Assembly: GCF_000315915.1 (NCBI RefSeq)
Contig: NC_020187.1
Location: 806,001 to 870,000 of the forward strand
Direction of reading: 5' to 3'
From: Henningerozyma blattae CBS 6284
Lineage: Eukaryota; Ascomycota; Saccharomycetes; Saccharomycetales; Saccharomycetaceae
Length of the DNA: 64,000 nucleotides
The notes beneath the pieces are model-generated. The model did no database searches. It was not told the origin of the DNA and saw only the letters and a program-made list of their open reading frames with translations. Shown in pieces: positions 40,770-49,615 of this stretch. Positions within the stretch are counted from its first letter, which is position 1, and every line of letters starts with the position of its first letter. A program made the position numbers and the translations under genes.

Positions 40770-41051
40770 TGTTGGCATGATGCTATCATGCCATTCCAAT
40801 TTTTATATAAACTCTGCTGGAATATGATTATATCATTTTCTATATGTCTAAATAAAGTAATCGTCTTTACATCTTAAACACTTTATAACATTATCTAACT
40901 CTCTTGAATCCCAGTACATCAATAGATCAATATACTATTATATACTATATAGAGAAGGACCAAGGGGAGATACAATAATCTTGTGTAATACAACCTGTAA
41001 CTACCGAACTCTGAAACACCATCCTTGTCCTGTTAGTCTCGTATTACAACA
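40770..41051 (+). mobile_element. Putative degenerate Ty3-type solo LTR (A)
   Basis: It begins TGTTGGCATGATG and ends TCGTATTACAACA, similar to Ty3 sigma ends (TGTTGTAT ... ATACAACA). Directly after TGTT is an 8-bp hairpin, GGCATGAT (40774-40781) and ATCATGCC (40785-40792); Ty3 sigma also starts with a short palindrome. The 282-base length is near the 340 of sigma. No matching target duplication is seen, so the left boundary is uncertain. Confidence 0.35.
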
Positions 41052-41056
41052 ACACA

Positions 41057-41471
41057 TGTTGTAGACGAGATTGACTTTATACTCATCTACAAGTTGCTAA
41101 CTAGAAATTATACATAACACTGAGCAATTGCTAGTTGCATACCTGTGAATATCGGTTCGATGCATAATCTCTACTAGTTAGCCAGCATTACTTAAACTGT
41201 GCACTCCTATCCTTGTAAGTAGGTTTATAAACAGTCCAATTAAAGTAAAATGGGAAAGCTGGCGTTGACCTTTGAAAAGTATTTAAAGGCCAGCTTTTCC
41301 AGACTTAAGACATAAATTTATAGTTTGTTCACATAGTTATTTAGTTTAAAAAAAACAACAATTATATTCGTAAGTTCGAAGTATTAACTGGTGTTAAGTT
41401 AATAAGATTGTTAAGTTTAGTTTTGGTAATTATTATTTAAGTGTATCGTACTCCTAAGTTGGTTTACAACA
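41057..41471 (+). mobile_element. Putative Ty3-type solo LTR (B) at tRNA-Ser
   Basis: It begins TGTTGTAGACGAG and ends GGTTTACAACA, giving TGTTGTA/TTACAACA-type terminal repeats like Ty3 sigma. A start hairpin pairs TTGTAGACGAG (41059-41069) with CTCATCTACAA (41082-41092), 10 of 11 bases. An internal perfect repeat pairs AAAGCTGGC (41255-41263) with GCCAGCTTT (41289-41297). The right end lies exactly 17 bases before the tRNA-Ser 5' end, the position Ty3 targets through TFIIIB. Flanking pentamers ACACA and AACAC are similar but not identical. No coding region is present. Confidence 0.55.
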
Positions 41472-41488
41472 AACACCAACAAATAAGA

Positions 41489-41570
41489 GGCAACTTGGCC
41501 GAGTGGTTAAGGCGATAGATTAGAAATCTCTTGGGCTCTGCCCGCACAGGTTCGAATCCTGTAGTTGTCG
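41489..41570 (+). tRNA. tS(AGA): tRNA-Ser (AGA)
   Basis: 82 bases with a long variable arm (TGGGCTCTGCCCG), anticodon AGA, A box TGGCCGAGTGG and B box GGTTCGAATCC. The acceptor stem GGCAACT/AGTTGTC pairs fully (with G2-T71) and the discriminator base is G, as in eukaryotic serine tRNAs. The anticodon stem ATAGA/TCTCT has a T28-C42 mismatch; S. cerevisiae has AAAGA/TCTTT. Only three bases separate it from tRNA-Val. Confidence 0.96.
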
Positions 41571-41573
41571 TTT

Positions 41574-41647
41574 GGTTTCGTGGTCTAGTTGGTTATGGCA
41601 TCTGCTTAACACGCAGAACGTCCCCAGTTCGATCCTGGGCGAAATCA
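41574..41647 (+). tRNA. tV(AAC): tRNA-Val (AAC)
   Basis: 74 bases, no intron, anticodon AAC. Acceptor GGTTTCG/CGAAATC, anticodon stem TCTGC/GCAGA and T arm with GTTCGATCC all pair. It starts three bases after tRNA-Ser with no Pol III terminator between them, so the two are probably made as one dimeric precursor. Confidence 0.96.
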
Positions 41648-42177
41648 TATTTTACATTTCTTTTTTGCTGCGATTCGTAGGGATCACATGATTGCTGTTG
41701 TTTTCTTTTACCAGGGTCTTGAAGCAAGATATCAATTCTGTAAATGATCATGAAGCGTCTAAATAGTCCATACTATAGTCTTCTTTAATGGTATTTTCTT
41801 TAAATATAGTATTAGCATTGATTGCTTGGGATTAAAGAGAGCTGCGATTACTAATAAAGTATGTCAAGTTAAATAGAGTTGTACTTGGTTATTAAAACAA
41901 AATATTATCAATTCTTAAACTTCAATGAAAAATATTCTAAATAAACAGAGCTAGTCATATTACCCTTCTGATACATCTTACAACAAAAGCTTAATTTTGT
42001 TTTGATCACGTGTTTTGTACTGTGACCTATATATAATGAATTTGTCTATAGTATGATATTTGTTTGTTAATTTTAAGGACAATACTAACAACGAGTTGAA
42101 AATACCTGTACTGCCTTATCAAAAACAAATTGCTGTGTAAAAAAAATGGAATATCAAAGGATTCCTGATGACAAAAC
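41648..42177. other. Intergenic region, tRNA-Val to TEN1
   Basis: About 530 bases. It contains the Pol III terminator at 41661-41666, an ATCACATG near 41694 and an ATCACGTG at 42005-42012. The last part is the TEN1 promoter. No other gene is recognised. Confidence 0.5.
41661..41666 (+). terminator. RNA polymerase III terminator after tRNA-Val
   Basis: Six T residues 14 bases past tRNA-Val; the first run long enough to stop Pol III after tRNA-Ser or tRNA-Val. Confidence 0.75.
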
Positions 42178-42660
42178 ATGAGTTTAATCATAACAGATTT
42201 AAGAAGCCTAAGCAGGATTATAACAAGGCAAAATAAGAGGTTTAGATTATTTGTTCAGTTACTTGATATTTCAACAAAAAGCTCTAAGCATGACTATTGT
42301 CGTAATTACGATTATAAATTAACATTAGGTAATATTAAGGAACTCAATTCTACTACTACAACTGATTATACGAATCTAGGCGTATTTTGCGATATTCAAG
42401 TTATTGAAAAAATTACATATGATAATGGGTCTATGCCAATCATTGGAAGCTTATTGGACGTTAGAGCTATTAGTGTTTACAATGAATCTAAAATAGGAAA
42501 TAATGATAATCAATTCATTTTAGAATGTTTACATATTCGAATTATTAATGGAGATGAAATTAAAAGTTTAAGAAAATTTTTAAATACTTCAAAGGGCGAG
42601 GAATTTTTGAAACAATATGCAACAAGCTACCTTAACAATTCTAATGGAGCGAGCAAATGA
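42178..42660 (+). CDS. TEN1: Telomere-capping CST subunit Ten1
   Basis: 160 residues, the same length as S. cerevisiae Ten1 (YLR010C). Ten1 is a small OB-fold protein that, with Stn1 and Cdc13, protects telomere ends and limits telomerase. Visible features are a hydrophobic N-terminal strand (MSLIITDLRSL), RFRLFVQLLDIS, the YRNYDYKLTL-like segment CRNYDYKLTLGNIKEL, and an amphipathic C-terminal helix. Sequence similarity alone is weak because the family evolves fast. Synteny (TEN1-RLP24-PAM18-NSE1, same relative orientation as YLR010C-YLR007W) is the main support. Confidence 0.8.
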   Translation: MSLIITDLRSLSRIITRQNKRFRLFVQLLDISTKSSKHDYCRNYDYKLTLGNIKELNSTTTTDYTNLGVFCDIQVIEKITYDNGSMPIIGSLLDVRAISVYNESKIGNNDNQFILECLHIRIINGDEIKSLRKFLNTSKGEEFLKQYATSYLNNSNGASK

Positions 42661-43118
42661 AAAAAAAAAGTAATATATATATATTCAAAGGTTAATTAAT
42701 AATTTACATAATGGTTTCTAAGGAGGTGTGTATATGAATCTAGATAGATAATACATGATAATAAAAGGAAAATTATACAAAAATTTAATAATAATATGAT
42801 AGGAACATTTCTAAGAATAGCCTAATAATTACACTCAAATAATGAATATTTATTCATTTATATAATTCCGTTTTTGTTGTATAAATTCATGAAAGCAAAG
42901 AATATATCAACTGAATTTTATTGAATGAATGTGGCAGGATGGAAGGTAAGTCAGATAGGCTAAAAAAAATAATTTTATACTTGAGTTCAGTATAGATATA
43001 AATAATCATGTTACTGGTATTAATTTTGCTTCTTTTTGTAAAATTATCTATGTTATTTAGTTAGATTATTATTGTTAGGTTTAAAATGCAAGTTTTTTGG
43101 AATTTCTTCTCTTGTTCT
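42661..43118. other. Convergent TEN1/RLP24 intergenic region
   Basis: About 460 AT-rich bases at two 3' ends. Short frames in the RLP24 tail are low-complexity shadows. Nothing else is recognised. Confidence 0.5.
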
Positions 43119-43676
43119 TCAATAAGATTTTTGTTTTTGCTTGGATTCTTCTTCTTCTTCTTCACTATCAATTTCCATATCTTCTTCGGATTCTTCTTCG
43201 GATTCTTCTTCAGCTCTTTGTGCTTTTTCTTCTTCTCTTTGTATATTTCTAGCAATTTCAATTTCTCTTATCTTCAATAATTCTGGGTTACTTTCAACCA
43301 GTTTTTTATCTCTTAGGAAGTCCTTTTCTTTATTACCTCTCATTCTGTTCTTGTAGAATGCTCTTTCACGTTTCAATCTAATTTCTTCGATTCTAGACAT
43401 AGCCTTTAATGTGGTAGCAACTAAATCTCTGTTGTATCTTACTGGAACATTTCTTCTTTGTGCAAATGTTAAGGTAGAGTCGACAGCCAATTCTTTACCA
43501 GCAGCTTTCCTGAAAGCCTTGGTCCATTTCAATTTACGTGGGTTACGACGTTGTTTAAAGGCTTTGTGACATTTTGAACGACAGAATCTAAATTCTTTAG
43601 CATCATTACGTACAAACATTATACCATGGCCTGGGTATACTGGTGAAGAACAGAAATGACATTGGTAGATTCTCAT
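43119..43676 (-). CDS. RLP24: Pre-60S ribosome assembly factor Rlp24
   Basis: 185 residues, matching Rlp24 (YLR009W, 199 residues). It holds the place of ribosomal protein eL24 in pre-60S particles and recruits the AAA-ATPase Drg1, which removes it in the cytoplasm. The L24e zinc motif is Cys6, Cys9, Cys32, Cys36. [20 protein letters not shown] and [20 protein letters not shown] are typical. The C-terminal tail is highly acidic (about 158-180), then basic. PAC, RRPE and Tbf1-like elements lie upstream. Confidence 0.96.
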   Translation of the reverse strand: MRIYQCHFCSSPVYPGHGIMFVRNDAKEFRFCRSKCHKAFKQRRNPRKLKWTKAFRKAAGKELAVDSTLTFAQRRNVPVRYNRDLVATTLKAMSRIEEIRLKRERAFYKNRMRGNKEKDFLRDKKLVESNPELLKIREIEIARNIQREEEKAQRAEEESEEESEEDMEIDSEEEEEESKQKQKSY

Positions 43677-43846
43677 CTTGTGGAATTATATAGTAACTTA
43701 GTTGTTATGCTTAGACTTAATATAGAAATATTCACCTTAGATCTAAATATTTCTTATGTAGTATAAATTTCATACAGCTAAAAATTATTCATTGAATAGA
43801 GTTAAACTATGTTTAAAATTTTTAAGTAAAAAAAAAAAAACAAAAA

Positions 43847-43874
43847 GCGATGAGCCTTGTCTGAAAAATTTTTT
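43847..43874. promoter_or_regulatory. PAC and RRPE elements upstream of RLP24
   Basis: GCGATGAG (43847-43854) is a full PAC core. TGAAAAATTTTTT (43862-43874) is a full RRPE, bound by Stb3. Their close pairing, about 170-200 bases before RLP24, is the classic ribosome-biogenesis promoter. Confidence 0.75.
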
Positions 43875-43915
43875 CCAAAAATGATTCAACGAAGCATCAG
43901 GGTTTTGGGTAAATA

Positions 43916-43924
43916 TTAGGGTTT
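43916..43924. promoter_or_regulatory. Tbf1-type site upstream of RLP24
   Basis: TTAGGGTTT (reverse complement AAACCCTAA) matches the Tbf1 motif. Two nearby GGGTTTT copies at 43900 and 43942 extend it to a small telomere-repeat-like cluster. Confidence 0.5.
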
Positions 43925-44152
43925 GATATTTGTAATAAGTAGGGTTTTCGGTTTTCCGAGAAATATTCATTATTACGGATTATTAAAGTTGTATAACGAA
44001 TAGAAAATATATCTAGTATATTTGTGAAAAATCTATATTCGTGTTTTATATATGAAAAGTCTCATCTAGATACAATATTGTTAATTGATATTCGATCGTA
44101 TTATTGAAAAGGCAAGAGATTAGAGTTCTGTCCCATTTATTCAAATAACAAG

Positions 44153-44617
44153 ATGGCAGCTATTGATCAAACTCAACAACAATCACAATCTGAATTGGTT
44201 ACAGATCTAAGCCAACTGCAACTACCTATTACAGATGAAAAACAGCCCCAATTGCCACAGACTAGCTACATGCAGAAAACATTTGATTATCTGGATAACC
44301 ATCCAGTAGTAGCAGGAATGGCTGGTTTTTTAGCACTATATGCTGCTGCAGGCGCATATCGTAGCATCTCCATTAAACTTCGTGGTGGTCAGGCTGCTAC
44401 TACTTTTCTAAAGGGTGGATTTGAACCAAAAATGAATTCCAAGGAAGCTTTGCAAATCTTAAATTTACGTGAACAAAATTTGGATAAGAAAAAATTAAAA
44501 GAGGTTCATCGTCGGATTATGTTGGCTAATCATCCGGATAAAGGTGGCTCTCCATATTTAGCTACTAAGATTAATGAAGCTAAAGATTTGTTAGAGCGCC
44601 GTGGTGGTTTACGATAA
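44153..44617 (+). CDS. PAM18: TIM23 import-motor J-protein Pam18 (Tim14)
   Basis: 154 residues, matching Pam18 (YLR008C). It is an inner-membrane J-protein that stimulates mtHsp70 (Ssc1) at the TIM23 channel. The N-terminus (1-45) is polar and Gln-rich, facing the intermembrane space. One transmembrane segment spans about residues 51-68. The matrix part has LRGGQAATTFLKGGFEPKM and a J domain with HPD at 127-129. Synteny with RLP24 and NSE1 is conserved; the paralogue MDJ2 is the alternative. Confidence 0.95.
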   Translation: MAAIDQTQQQSQSELVTDLSQLQLPITDEKQPQLPQTSYMQKTFDYLDNHPVVAGMAGFLALYAAAGAYRSISIKLRGGQAATTFLKGGFEPKMNSKEALQILNLREQNLDKKKLKEVHRRIMLANHPDKGGSPYLATKINEAKDLLERRGGLR

Positions 44618-44948
44618 TGGGTTTAACATTAAAATAGTAGTATGAATAAAAAAAATGGGCATATATCTAGCGAGGTATCGAGGTGAATATTAACTAAAAT
44701 TGAATCCGAAACTAAGATACGAGTTTAACCGTTTTGATGATAAGTCACTTGTATATAGATCTGTATTTTTACTTTGAACGGGCATACTAGTTCATTTTTG
44801 CTTTATAACTGTTTTAGCTTCTGCATGTAATAATAATAAATAGCTTCAATGTTATTTATCCTTATTGTTGGAGCACTTCATTTGTTAGTCATTTTTGAAA
44901 AAGAGGAATATATGTTGGAATGAAAGTGGTCCAATAATGGTGACACTT
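44618..44948. other. Convergent PAM18/NSE1 intergenic region
   Basis: About 330 bases between convergent 3' ends. Nothing is recognised beyond AT-rich flank sequence. Confidence 0.5.
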
Positions 44949-46016
44949 CTACAGTATATATATCCCATTTTCATGTAAACTTTGATTGCAGTTAGGACAG
45001 TTCTGGTTAACGTGGATATATTGATGACGGAAACAATCTGGATGCCAAACAGTACGATTCTCTTGTTGGGTTATGCAATAATCAGATCCACACATAACAC
45101 CTTGTAGCGCTACTTGGCTACATGTAGTACAGCACGGCAGCCCAAATATATTCTTTAAGTAATCCTGGATCTCAGCAAAACAACGTAATGCCATACCAAT
45201 TTTACCGGTTGAAGTTCTATAGAACCATTTATATGAGCACATTTGTGTAAGAACTTTCTCTGATTCACTTGCTGTTAAAATGTTAGATGGATTATTTTCT
45301 AATTCATTCTTTCTTGATTCCTGTCTTGTTAATTCAGTTGAGCCACACCTATATGATATAATTCTATTCCAATTATTATCCAGAACGACTTCATTAATCA
45401 TTTTAACAACTGCATGATCATTACTTATATGGCCTACTTCATTAATTTTATTTCCTTCGTTACAAAACATCTCTAAACACCAACGAATGTAGGAAATTTC
45501 CTTTGCTGTGAATCTAGTGGCCAATTGTGCAACACCCTTATCAACTGTATTAACATACACATAAAACTTACTACTTGATCGAAAGCTAATGTTGTATTTA
45601 GATGTGAGTTTCAAAATTGAGTTCTTAATGCTGGCATTCACCGCTTCTTTTCCAAGTGGGTGATTTATTTGAATAATTTTATAGCCAAGTGGATTTAATT
45701 TGAGATTGATATTGTTAGTTAAAAGTTGTAATTGTCTTGCAAGTACTTCTTGTTGGCAATCTCCTGAATAGTCTAAGTTCAATGCGTATAGCGCAAGCAG
45801 TAGCATATTTTCATGGCAAATGCCTTCTGAGGCCATAATATATCTTAATAAATGGCGGGATATGAGAGCATCAGTATCGGCATCGATAGGTACGGAAGAT
45901 GGTTGAGATAATTGAGGGCTCTCCATTTTGAGCCAATAATTGTTGTTGTTGTTGTGCTGCAATCTAGGAATCTTCTTAACGATGCTTTCTGTTATTTCTG
46001 ATCTTTGATGTTTCAA
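44949..46016 (-). CDS. NSE1: Smc5-Smc6 complex RING-like subunit Nse1
   Basis: 355 residues, matching Nse1 (YLR007W, 336 residues). Nse1 forms with Nse3 and Nse4 the core of the Smc5/6 DNA-repair complex and has a C-terminal variant RING. The winged-helix region spans about 60-280 (HLLRYIMASEGICHENMLLL near the start). The RING runs from CCTTCSQVALQGVMCG to FRHQYIHVNQNCPNCNQSL. Met31 (MESPQLSQ) is an alternative start that removes an Asn-rich leader and gives a length closer to the family. SSK1, next to NSE1 in S. cerevisiae, is absent. Confidence 0.9.
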   Translation of the reverse strand: MKHQRSEITESIVKKIPRLQHNNNNNYWLKMESPQLSQPSSVPIDADTDALISRHLLRYIMASEGICHENMLLLALYALNLDYSGDCQQEVLARQLQLLTNNINLKLNPLGYKIIQINHPLGKEAVNASIKNSILKLTSKYNISFRSSSKFYVYVNTVDKGVAQLATRFTAKEISYIRWCLEMFCNEGNKINEVGHISNDHAVVKMINEVVLDNNWNRIISYRCGSTELTRQESRKNELENNPSNILTASESEKVLTQMCSYKWFYRTSTGKIGMALRCFAEIQDYLKNIFGLPCCTTCSQVALQGVMCGSDYCITQQENRTVWHPDCFRHQYIHVNQNCPNCNQSLHENGIYIL

Positions 46017-46280
46017 ATAATTTAATATTTTTTTGAATACTTTTTAAAAGCGCGTAAATTCTGTATTTTATATCTTGTTTGGTTATCAAGAATTTTATTG
46101 TTTCAAATAATAGAGAAACTCGGAATAATAATAAAGTGTTATAGAACATATATATATATCCCATAGTATTTATGATTGTTAAATTACTTTACATTTTGGC
46201 ACAGGCTATGGTATTATTAAATGCAAAACTCGTTTTATAACATATAAGCCTATATAATAATATACAACTAATAATTTTGT

Positions 46281-47189
46281 TTAATATAGAATTACCTTAA
46301 CAGAACTTTTATTCTTCAAGATAGTCTTCAATACTTTACATAGAATAGCACTATTTTCAGATGTTAAAATGCTATTTTTTTTATTATCTAGATAACTGGC
46401 ATCTAATATAATATCTAATTTGTCCTTACCCTTAAAAAACAAGTCTGTATTTTCTAGTAACTTTTCCATTCTTGTAGGAGTAACAATAAAATACTTTACA
46501 TTCTTTGATCTCTTAGTTTTAGCACCTTCTCCTAATATGGCTTCAATGCTGCTAATATCATCTTTTAGTTTATTTTTAGAAAACAATTTAATACACTTGC
46601 TATTATTACCGAAATTCAAACTACGCGTCACATCTGCTACTCTAATATTCGACATTGATAAAACAATAGCTTTTGGTGATTTGGAAAAGTTATCCATAAA
46701 TTTGGGAAAATTTGTTAAATTACGTTCATCTTCGAATTTGGCACTGCAGAGAAAATCCTCTTTTTTAAAATATAATTCTCCCAATTCCAATGCACTCAAA
46801 TCTGGGTTAGCTTTACGAATTAAAGTACTAAAAAATTCGACAATCTTTTCACCGCCTGCTTTTGCAATATCTTTTCTTTGCTTAATATCATATTCTAATT
46901 GTTCTTGTTTCTTTTGGTGTAATTTAGAATTTTTTAATTTTTTTTGTCTTTTTGACACTTTAGATTCATCATTATCCACATGCTTTTTTTCTAATTCTGA
47001 TTCCGATTCTGATTCTGATCCATCGTTTCTTTCTCTTTTCTTGGATAATTTATCAGTTTCTTTCGATGCTTCTGTTGGTTCATCAATGTTGGAAATATCT
47101 ATCGCATCTTCATTATTGTTATAATCCAGGTCATTATCATATAATAAACCATCGTCTAAATCATCGGGATTGGACATCATCTGAGACAT
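46281..47189 (-). CDS. CMS1: Small-subunit processome factor Cms1
   Basis: 302 residues, matching Cms1 (YLR003C, 291 residues), a helicase-related protein of the 90S pre-ribosome. The first 110 residues are strongly charged: an acidic start, then KKRERNDGS and SKRQKKLKNSKLHQKK. The conserved part begins near AGGEKIVEFFSTLIRKANPDLSALELGELYF (split, about 117-146) and continues with PKAIVLSMSNIRVADVTRSL, FIVTPTRMEKLLE and LDIILDASYLDNKK. It resembles one RecA-like lobe without helicase motifs. PAC and RRPE lie upstream. In S. cerevisiae CMS1 and NSE1 are separated by THI73, SSL1 and SSK1, so order is rearranged. Confidence 0.9.
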   Translation of the reverse strand: MSQMMSNPDDLDDGLLYDNDLDYNNNEDAIDISNIDEPTEASKETDKLSKKRERNDGSESESESELEKKHVDNDESKVSKRQKKLKNSKLHQKKQEQLEYDIKQRKDIAKAGGEKIVEFFSTLIRKANPDLSALELGELYFKKEDFLCSAKFEDERNLTNFPKFMDNFSKSPKAIVLSMSNIRVADVTRSLNFGNNSKCIKLFSKNKLKDDISSIEAILGEGAKTKRSKNVKYFIVTPTRMEKLLENTDLFFKGKDKLDIILDASYLDNKKNSILTSENSAILCKVLKTILKNKSSVKVILY

Positions 47190-47980
47190 ATCAATGCTGA
47201 GGTGCGTGCTTTTAGCTTATTTATTAATCCTTCCTTTTTGTACTTTACTTATTTTTTCGCATCTCATCTCATCGATATCTAAATTTTTCATCGAACAAAA
47301 ATATGGAGCTCTAAGAATTTTAAAAAAATTGAATCACTTTGACCATTTTGAAACTATATCGGATGCATTCGGAATTTTACGGAACAATTAGGATACGTAT
47401 TTGCCTTTTTTTTTCATTATTTGAAGGACAACTTTCTCTTGTGTATATATGTTAATTTGTAGTACTACCATTTGCTGAAAGTGGTTAGAAACCAATTGAA
47501 TTTTAACTCCTCACCAGAACTTTCAAGAGCATCTGATTACAATTATAGCCACTAGTTATTTGGTTTCTTGTTTATATCCTTACCAAGATACTGGCCAATG
47601 GAATGTATGAAAGAAGCCAACTTTACTTTTTAAATAAATCTATTTTCTGATTTCAAATTTTAAAAATTAAACTATTTTTTCAGTAATTTACGTAGATATT
47701 AATAACCCATAAAATATCCTGGGAGAACAATAGCTAATAGCAATTATTCAAAAGAGTGAAAAAAATATCATTAAATAAAGGAAGAATTTATTTTTAGGGG
47801 CTTGATAAAATTAAAGAATTAAGTATTATTTGAATTGAAAAAAATTAGAAAAGTCGACTATATAACTCTAGAATAAAGATATGCAATCGAAAAAAATAAA
47901 ACTAAGAATTAAAAAAAAAAAAATTACTGTAATGCAATATATTGTACAGTAAAATAAAAATTGATGCTAAAAATCAGGAG
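47190..47980. other. Intergenic region, CMS1 promoter and THI73-like 3' flank
   Basis: About 790 bases. The first 100 contain the PAC/RRPE pair of CMS1. The remainder is AT-rich with poly-A runs near 47910-47922. No further gene is seen. Confidence 0.5.
47263..47290. promoter_or_regulatory. PAC and RRPE elements upstream of CMS1
   Basis: CTCATCTCATCG (47263-47274) is a PAC motif in reverse. AAATTTTTCA (47281-47290) is the reverse of the RRPE TGAAAAATTT. They lie 74-101 bases before the start codon, closely paired as at RLP24. Confidence 0.75.
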
Positions 47981-49615
47981 CTAGTATATGTATCTAAAGT
48001 TTCTATTTTGAATATCAGTTAAATCTAAGAATTCATATGTTTGAACAACCTTACCCTTGTCTTCTACTTTAATACTCTCTTTCATTTCATTATCTCTCTT
48101 TTCATTTTCCTTCTTACACACCCAACCGATATAGAACTGAAGAGGAATGCAAACACTTTGAGTAACTAATAGGGCTATTTTAGCTGGAATATATCTTGGA
48201 GCAGTACTGGCTCTAAACATTTGTGGGCCTATAATATTTGCTAAGGCACACATCACCATAGTGCTGGCGTTACGGAAAATTCTCTTACAATAACCAGAAG
48301 TATTCCAGGTATTCCAAATATAAATATTTGTGATTACACACGAACCACTATATAACAAATACAACGAAAATAGGTTAGCAATCTTGTGATCCAAAGACAT
48401 AGTTAGCATCACAATACATCCAATAATTGAGACAACTTCCATTGAAATAGATATTAAAGTAATTTTCCCCCATCTGGTTAACATCTGTGTTGTAATAAAA
48501 ATAATTAAAGCGGTAATAGCACCAATAGGCAACTGTAACAGGGCAGATTCGTAAGAATCAAATCCAAAGGTTCCAGTAATTGTAGTTGAAAAATTACCAA
48601 TAGCACCTGTACTAATTTGAGAGCAGACTGTCATTATTAACATTGGCCATGTTAGTTTATCCTTTAAAAATAATTCTTTAACCTGCTCCTTTTTAAACTT
48701 TTTGTTTTCTAAACCGGTTTGATTATTTCTAATATGCTCTAATACTTGAATTTTCTCCTCTGCAGTTAAGAAATATGCCTTAGTAACATTGTCAGGTAAG
48801 AAAACACAAACTATAATGCCAAATACAACGGTAGCTAAACCAACAATTAAAAACATTATTTGCCATGATAAAAATGTGGTTCCATGGTAATGTAAGAAAC
48901 CGAAAGATATTAAACCACCAACTACATAACCAGTACCAGCTTGAATAGCCCAGTAGCCAATTCTTGCACTTTGTTCCGATTTAGTGTAATACATACCACT
49001 AATTGCAATACAACCAACAGCACTCGAAGATTCGAATATACCTAAGAGGGTCCGGACTATCATTAATGAAGCATATGTTTTACAAGCAGAATGGCATGCT
49101 AAAACAGCTCCCCATAGACAAATAAATGTACCCAAGACTTTCGATAAGGGAAACCTCTGAATCAAAAAAGTTACTATCGGCTCCATAAAAATATATGCAG
49201 CAGAAAAGATGGTCCCTAAATTAGAAAATTCATTATCTTTCAAATAATCATTAATACCCATAGCAGCAGCATAATTTAATAATGCTTTATCTAGAAACAT
49301 AAATAAGTAAGTGACACATAGAAAGGGTAATATAACAAAATCTACTTTTCTTAAAATTTTAGGATCTAATTGATGTGTACCATGCAAAATAGCTGTCTCT
49401 GATATATCTGTAAAAATTTTCAAATTGCCAGCTTCTACATCACTTAAACCCTTATTTTCTTTTAAAAACTTCAATGCAACATCTGTATCCTCGTTATTAA
49501 TATCAATTGAAGAAGAAGAAGAGGTATATTCAGTTGAAATGACTGATATTTTAGATGATTCTTTATTAATGCTCGAGCTAGACTCATTTTTAATTTCAAT
49601 CAATTTCTCTGACAT
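47981..49615 (-). CDS. THI73: MFS anion/carboxylate transporter, Thi73/Dal5 family
   Basis: 544 residues with 12 hydrophobic segments of the major facilitator fold, flanked by cytosolic tails (about 85 Ser/Asp/Glu-rich residues at the N-terminus). It belongs to the Dal5/Vht1/Thi73 anion:cation symporter group. Features are LDKALLNYAAAMGI in helix 1, RFPLSKVLGTFICLWGAV, RTLLGIFESSSAVG in helix 4 and WNTSGYCKRIFRNASTM in helix 11. Position between CMS1 and SSL1 matches THI73 (YLR004C), a plasma-membrane permease regulated by thiamine in S. cerevisiae. Substrate not certain. Confidence 0.85.
   Translation of the reverse strand: MSEKLIEIKNESSSSINKESSKISVISTEYTSSSSSIDINNEDTDVALKFLKENKGLSDVEAGNLKIFTDISETAILHGTHQLDPKILRKVDFVILPFLCVTYLFMFLDKALLNYAAAMGINDYLKDNEFSNLGTIFSAAYIFMEPIVTFLIQRFPLSKVLGTFICLWGAVLACHSACKTYASLMIVRTLLGIFESSSAVGCIAISGMYYTKSEQSARIGYWAIQAGTGYVVGGLISFGFLHYHGTTFLSWQIMFLIVGLATVVFGIIVCVFLPDNVTKAYFLTAEEKIQVLEHIRNNQTGLENKKFKKEQVKELFLKDKLTWPMLIMTVCSQISTGAIGNFSTTITGTFGFDSYESALLQLPIGAITALIIFITTQMLTRWGKITLISISMEVVSIIGCIVMLTMSLDHKIANLFSLYLLYSGSCVITNIYIWNTWNTSGYCKRIFRNASTMVMCALANIIGPQMFRASTAPRYIPAKIALLVTQSVCIPLQFYIGWVCKKENEKRDNEMKESIKVEDKGKVVQTYEFLDLTDIQNRNFRYIY

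Larger units (their letters stand above)
43677..44152. other. Divergent RLP24/PAM18 promoter region
   Basis: About 480 bases. It contains PAC at 43847, RRPE at 43862, a Tbf1-type TTAGGGTTT at 43916 and further GGGTTT copies at 43900 and 43942. Confidence 0.65.

Noticed and set aside
41154..41164. GGTTCGATGCA as a B box of a decayed tRNA
   Set aside because: No matching A box, T-arm pairing or acceptor stem can be built around it; it lies within the putative LTR B.
43061..43356. Several 60-70 codon frames around the 3' end of RLP24
   Set aside because: They arise from the repetitive GAA/GAG acidic tail of RLP24 read in other frames.
46420..47124. Open frame of 234 codons antisense to CMS1
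   Set aside because: It mirrors the Lys/Asp/Ser-rich CMS1 sequence and reads as Ser/Leu/Phe-rich low complexity. CMS1 is a recognised family with synteny and PAC/RRPE promoter elements.
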